Shown here: piece by piece, positions 61,204 through 64,000 of the stretch
Layout of the letters: the number at the start of each line of letters is the position of its first letter
Numbering within the stretch: the first letter of the stretch is position 1
DNA from: Bacillota bacterium
GTDB lineage: Bacteria > Bacillota > Clostridia > Tissierellales > Sedimentibacteraceae
Reading direction: 5' to 3'
Assembly (NCBI GenBank): GCA_023453025.1
Contig: JAEXUD010000021.1
Span: forward strand, 1 to 64,000
DNA length: 64,000 bases
Translations under genes and position numbers: made by a program
Notes under the pieces: model-generated
The model's database searches: none
What the model saw: only the letters and a program-made list of their open reading frames with translations
Told to the model about the DNA's origin: nothing

Positions 61204-64000
61204 TTAATTGCTGTGTATAACATAGACGTTCAGCAGCTTTGTATTTCTTTCCTGATCTTGAATTAATAAAGTATAGTAGCCGCTTTCTTCTATTTGCAGA
61301 TAACCACCTTCGCAATATACTTCACACTCTTTAAAGTCTCCTTTGTTTTTCTTTCCTTTAAGCCACTTAACAATATGATTACCTTCAATCCCGAAAAGCT
61401 CCAGGCTGATGCCCTTCCCTTCTGTAACTATTTCAGTTTCTTTGGCTTCAGATGTATTGATAAATACGGTAAACTCATCCGGATTAACCACCTTGACTGT
61501 ACGCACAATGTTCACACTGTTTCCTGCAGAGTCTGAAGCGGTATATGTGATTAAATATTCTCCCTCCGTATTTACGTCCACATTATGAGTTACATTTAGT
61601 TTTCCGCTTATTTCTTCATCTAAATTATCTGTTATGATAACATCGCTCAGAGGGTCAAAATTTGCGCTCTTTGCAATAACAAGGTTCTCTCCTTTAGAAA
61701 ATTCAATCTTTGGTACTTCTCTGTCGATATTGCCAACCTCAACTCTAAAATAGAATTCTTCGTCGAATGAATCCAATGCCTTGAGCCATTTTATCCCGTT
61801 TTCAGTAAACACAACTGTATTGCCTGTATAGTTAACAGGAGTAATTTCCTTATCTGAAGTGATTGTAACGGTAACGTCATTTTGAGTCGGCTCCGTTTCA
61901 CTTAGCTCTAAAGTAATATTCGGTGATGCGGCATCGATGTTTGCAACTGTTGCGGTTATTTCTCCGCCATTGCCTGCCAAATCCTCATAAATGAAAGTGA
62001 ATGTTCCGTTTTCAGTAAACACATACTGATTCTTGTTTATATTGTTTATGACATATATCTTTTCGTCCGCCATTAATGTGGCAACCACATTATTTTTAGT
62101 CACTTCTACAGTACTGTATTCAATCCATACATTAGGTTCTTCTCTGTCTATATTGCTGACCTCGGCTGTAATTGAACTTTCATTTCCTGCTTTGTCTATG
62201 AACCTGAATTCATGTGAACCATTTTCTCCAAATGTATAATTGTCTTCTCCATTATCAGTTGAAAATTTAACGGTTTCATTTACATAAACCTTAACTCTTA
62301 CCTTGCCGTTTGTAGGCTCTGTTGTTGAATACCACAATTCATCAACCTGGGGTGCAGCTTTGTCGATGTTATTTACAACAACAGTAATTTCATCATTATT
62401 ACCTGCGGCATCTTCAAACTGGAATGTAAATGCGCCATTTTCTGTAAATTTATAAGAAGTGCTTCCGCCGTTATTTAATATGGTCACAGCTTCTGTTTCA
62501 TTATCAAAAGCAATGGATACTGTTACATCTTCATTAGTCCACTCCTGTGTATTATATGTGATTACCGGATTAGGCATTTCTTTATCGATTTTGCTTGCTT
62601 TTACAGTTATTTCGCTTTCATTACCTGCGGCATCGCGGATTTTAAATGTGAAGCTTCTGTTTTCCTCAATGATGTACTTATTGCTTCCGTCATTATTCAG
62701 TATTTCTACCGGCTGTCCTGAATTATCAGTTGTTTTTATAGTTACTTCAACATTTTCATTGGTCCATTTTTCATCTTCTGCAGTATTCCAGCTCTTGTTA
62801 CCGGAAGTATAAACCACAGTTGCTTCAGGGCTTTCTTTGTCTATAGTACGGACGGTTGCATTTACCGTATCTTTATTGCCTGCAGCATCACAAATTTCAA
62901 ATGCAAAGCTGCCGTTATCCTCGAAAATGTACTTATTGCTTCCGCCATTATTCAGTATTTCTACCGGCTGTCCTGAGTTGTCACTTGCCTCTAAAATTAC
63001 CTGAACAGCATCATTGGTCCATACGGCATCATCCTCGTTGTGCCATGAATAGTTTTTGGATGTATAGATAAGTTCAGCAATTGGCTTTTCCTTATCTATT
63101 TTATCTACCGTTATTTCCCCGTCTCCTGATATCAATGTATCCACTCTTTTTATTTTATAACTCATATATCCGTTTTCACCAAACAGAAATTTAACTTGTG
63201 TCACAGCTCCGTCATCATTTACTGTCACATCTGTCAATGATACAAGGCTGTCGATACCGATAGCACTTCCTGTAGAAACAGGCACATCATCATTTCCTGA
63301 CAAAAGATAATTTTCCGTATCATTGTTCCAGTTATAAACGCATTCTGCTACAGCACTTATGCTGCTTCCTGTACTAACCGCTGCTCGTGAATCGCCAATA
63401 TAAAGCTTAAAATCATATAATGAGCAATTCTCTTCTTCTGTTGTCACGGTCACTGCGACGGATTCATTTGTCCAGCTGTCCGGTATATAGCTTTCATGTG
63501 CACCGGGCTTGCTTCTGTCAATCCAGTCAACTTCTAAAACAATGCTGTTCTCATTGCCCGCTTTGTCAACGAAAATAATTTCCTGAGTACCGTTGTCTTC
63601 AAACACATATTCAAAATTATTTGCATATTCTGAAGTTTGTATCGGTGATGCTATTCTTACATTCTCATCAAAGTCAACCCTCGCAGTTACATTATTGGCT
63701 GTTGCGGAGGAAGGAATGTAAGCAATATTTATAACTTCTGGATTTTCATTATCCAAATTATATGCTTTACTTGTATATAAGCTGCTGTTGCTTAAGCCGT
63801 CTTCTGCTTTTATCCATAAATACCATTTTCCGCTGCCATCATTTTTTTCAATTATTCCGTTGCTGCATGTATTCCAATTATCCGGCTCTAAATTACTGCT
63901 TTGCGACCAGCAATAGTATATGTCTATGTTCTCAGAAGAAGTTACATTATCTGCTGCTGATACATCTACGGTCACCGACTGATTTTCATCACTGTTTCCA
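61204..64000 (-). CDS. Ig-like repeat surface protein, partial
   Basis: At least 932 codons, open at the right edge; the visible GTG at 63975 is internal. The protein consists of tandem ~60-90-residue Ig-like repeats. Each has the pattern NIDKExPxxxxxY...WTNEDVxV...ILNNGGSxxYxFxENGxFxFxFxDAAGNxxEIT. The last ~200 residues contain a bacterial Ig-like domain (DNLDEEISGKLNVTHNVDVN, then TYTASDSAGNSV). Two repeats share a nearly identical 57-base stretch (62673-62729 and 62928-62984), a sign of recent duplication. No SLH or signal peptide is visible. It is followed by the SLH gene. Confidence 0.88.
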   Translation of the reverse strand, partial: GNSDENQSVTVDVSAADNVTSSENIDIYYCWSQSSNLEPDNWNTCSNGIIEKNDGSGKWYLWIKAEDGLSNSSLYTSKAYNLDNENPEVINIAYIPSSATANNVTARVDFDENVRIASPIQTSEYANNFEYVFEDNGTQEIIFVDKAGNENSIVLEVDWIDRSKPGAHESYIPDSWTNESVAVTVTTEEENCSLYDFKLYIGDSRAAVSTGSSISAVAECVYNWNNDTENYLLSGNDDVPVSTGSAIGIDSLVSLTDVTVNDDGAVTQVKFLFGENGYMSYKIKRVDTLISGDGEITVDKIDKEKPIAELIYTSKNYSWHNEDDAVWTNDAVQVILEASDNSGQPVEILNNGGSNKYIFEDNGSFAFEICDAAGNKDTVNATVRTIDKESPEATVVYTSGNKSWNTAEDEKWTNENVEVTIKTTDNSGQPVEILNNDGSNKYIIEENRSFTFKIRDAAGNESEITVKASKIDKEMPNPVITYNTQEWTNEDVTVSIAFDNETEAVTILNNGGSTSYKFTENGAFTFQFEDAAGNNDEITVVVNNIDKAAPQVDELWYSTTEPTNGKVRVKVYVNETVKFSTDNGEDNYTFGENGSHEFRFIDKAGNESSITAEVSNIDREEPNVWIEYSTVEVTKNNVVATLMADEKIYVINNINKNQYVFTENGTFTFIYEDLAGNGGEITATVANIDAASPNITLELSETEPTQNDVTVTITSDKEITPVNYTGNTVVFTENGIKWLKALDSFDEEFYFRVEVGNIDREVPKIEFSKGENLVIAKSANFDPLSDVIITDNLDEEISGKLNVTHNVDVNTEGEYLITYTASDSAGNSVNIVRTVKVVNPDEFTVFINTSEAKETEIVTEGKGISLELFGIEGNHIVKWLKGKKNKGDFKECEVYCEGGYLQIEESGYYTLLIQDQERNTKLLNVYVIHSN

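Noticed and set aside
63973..63975. GTG at 63975 as the real start of the Ig-like protein
   Set aside because: The frame is open to the window edge (GNSDENQS precedes it), so the gene continues outside.
1..64000. CRISPR arrays or rRNA
   Set aside because: No regularly spaced direct repeats and no rRNA-like stretches were seen.

Overview
The window looks like chromosome of a low-GC, Gram-positive anaerobe of the Clostridia/Tissierellia type. This rests on the AT-rich sequence, strong GGAGG-type ribosome binding sites with many TTG and GTG starts, an Agr peptide quorum-sensing locus, a T-box leader before argS, CarD and YacL genes, ECF sigma/anti-sigma pairs, and cell-surface proteins ending in S-layer homology (SLH) repeats. 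The genus cannot be fixed from sequence alone.

Layout. 1-5.4 kb: the right end of an IS3-family element abuts a DUF2812 gene. A complete agr locus on the minus strand follows in transcription order: response regulator agrA, histidine kinase agrC, a 47-residue agrD autoinducer precursor that is easily missed, agrB, and a secreted protein translationally coupled to agrB. 5.5-10.4 kb: an XRE regulator operon with two 26-bp operators, a YbjQ protein, an ATPase/DUF4143 protein, a guaB gene of the Tritrichomonas-like IMP dehydrogenase type, a DUF1292 protein and tRNA-Pro(GGG). 10.5-19 kb: a minus-strand operon led by a 1622-residue protein that joins HD, helical-repeat, NMNAT-like, GNAT-like and phosphoribosyltransferase-like regions. 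It is followed by a lactate/malate-dehydrogenase-like protein, an FMN-reductase-like protein and a PLP aminotransferase. This is my main candidate for an undescribed system. 19-24.7 kb: a palindromic repeat element, an FAH-family hydrolase, DUF421/DUF4363, RidA, GNAT, a QueG-like ferredoxin-type protein and MsrB.

24.7-34 kb: an ECF sigma/anti-sigma/secreted-protein cluster, then an accessory stretch of secreted proteins, methyltransferases, an HD hydrolase and gene debris (msrB fragment, DUF234 ATPase fragment, methyltransferase N-terminus). 34-43 kb: argS with its T-box, a second ECF sigma/anti-sigma/TPR operon, a SplB-like radical SAM protein, a MATE pump and an SDR oxidoreductase. 43-48 kb: two YfcC-type carriers, an ArsR regulator and an M20 peptidase, with repeated ArsR-like operators. 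48-54.7 kb: GNAT, mazEF, polysaccharide deacetylase, a holin-like toxin remnant, PadR with a membrane protein, XRE with a coiled-coil protein, YacL and CarD. 54.8-64 kb: two giant secreted proteins. One has 2109 residues and C-terminal SLH repeats. The other is built of Ig-like repeats and runs off the right edge.

How the parts fit together. The agr locus is a self-contained sensing circuit whose peptide, processing enzyme and secreted candidate effector are made from overlapping genes. The 43-48 kb cassette reads as uptake and hydrolysis of an N-acyl or peptide substrate under feedback control. The 11.7-19 kb operon combines nucleotide/NAD-like chemistry with dinucleotide- and flavin-binding proteins, which suggests repair, salvage or sensing of a nucleotide cofactor. 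No CRISPR array, rRNA or intact prophage was seen.
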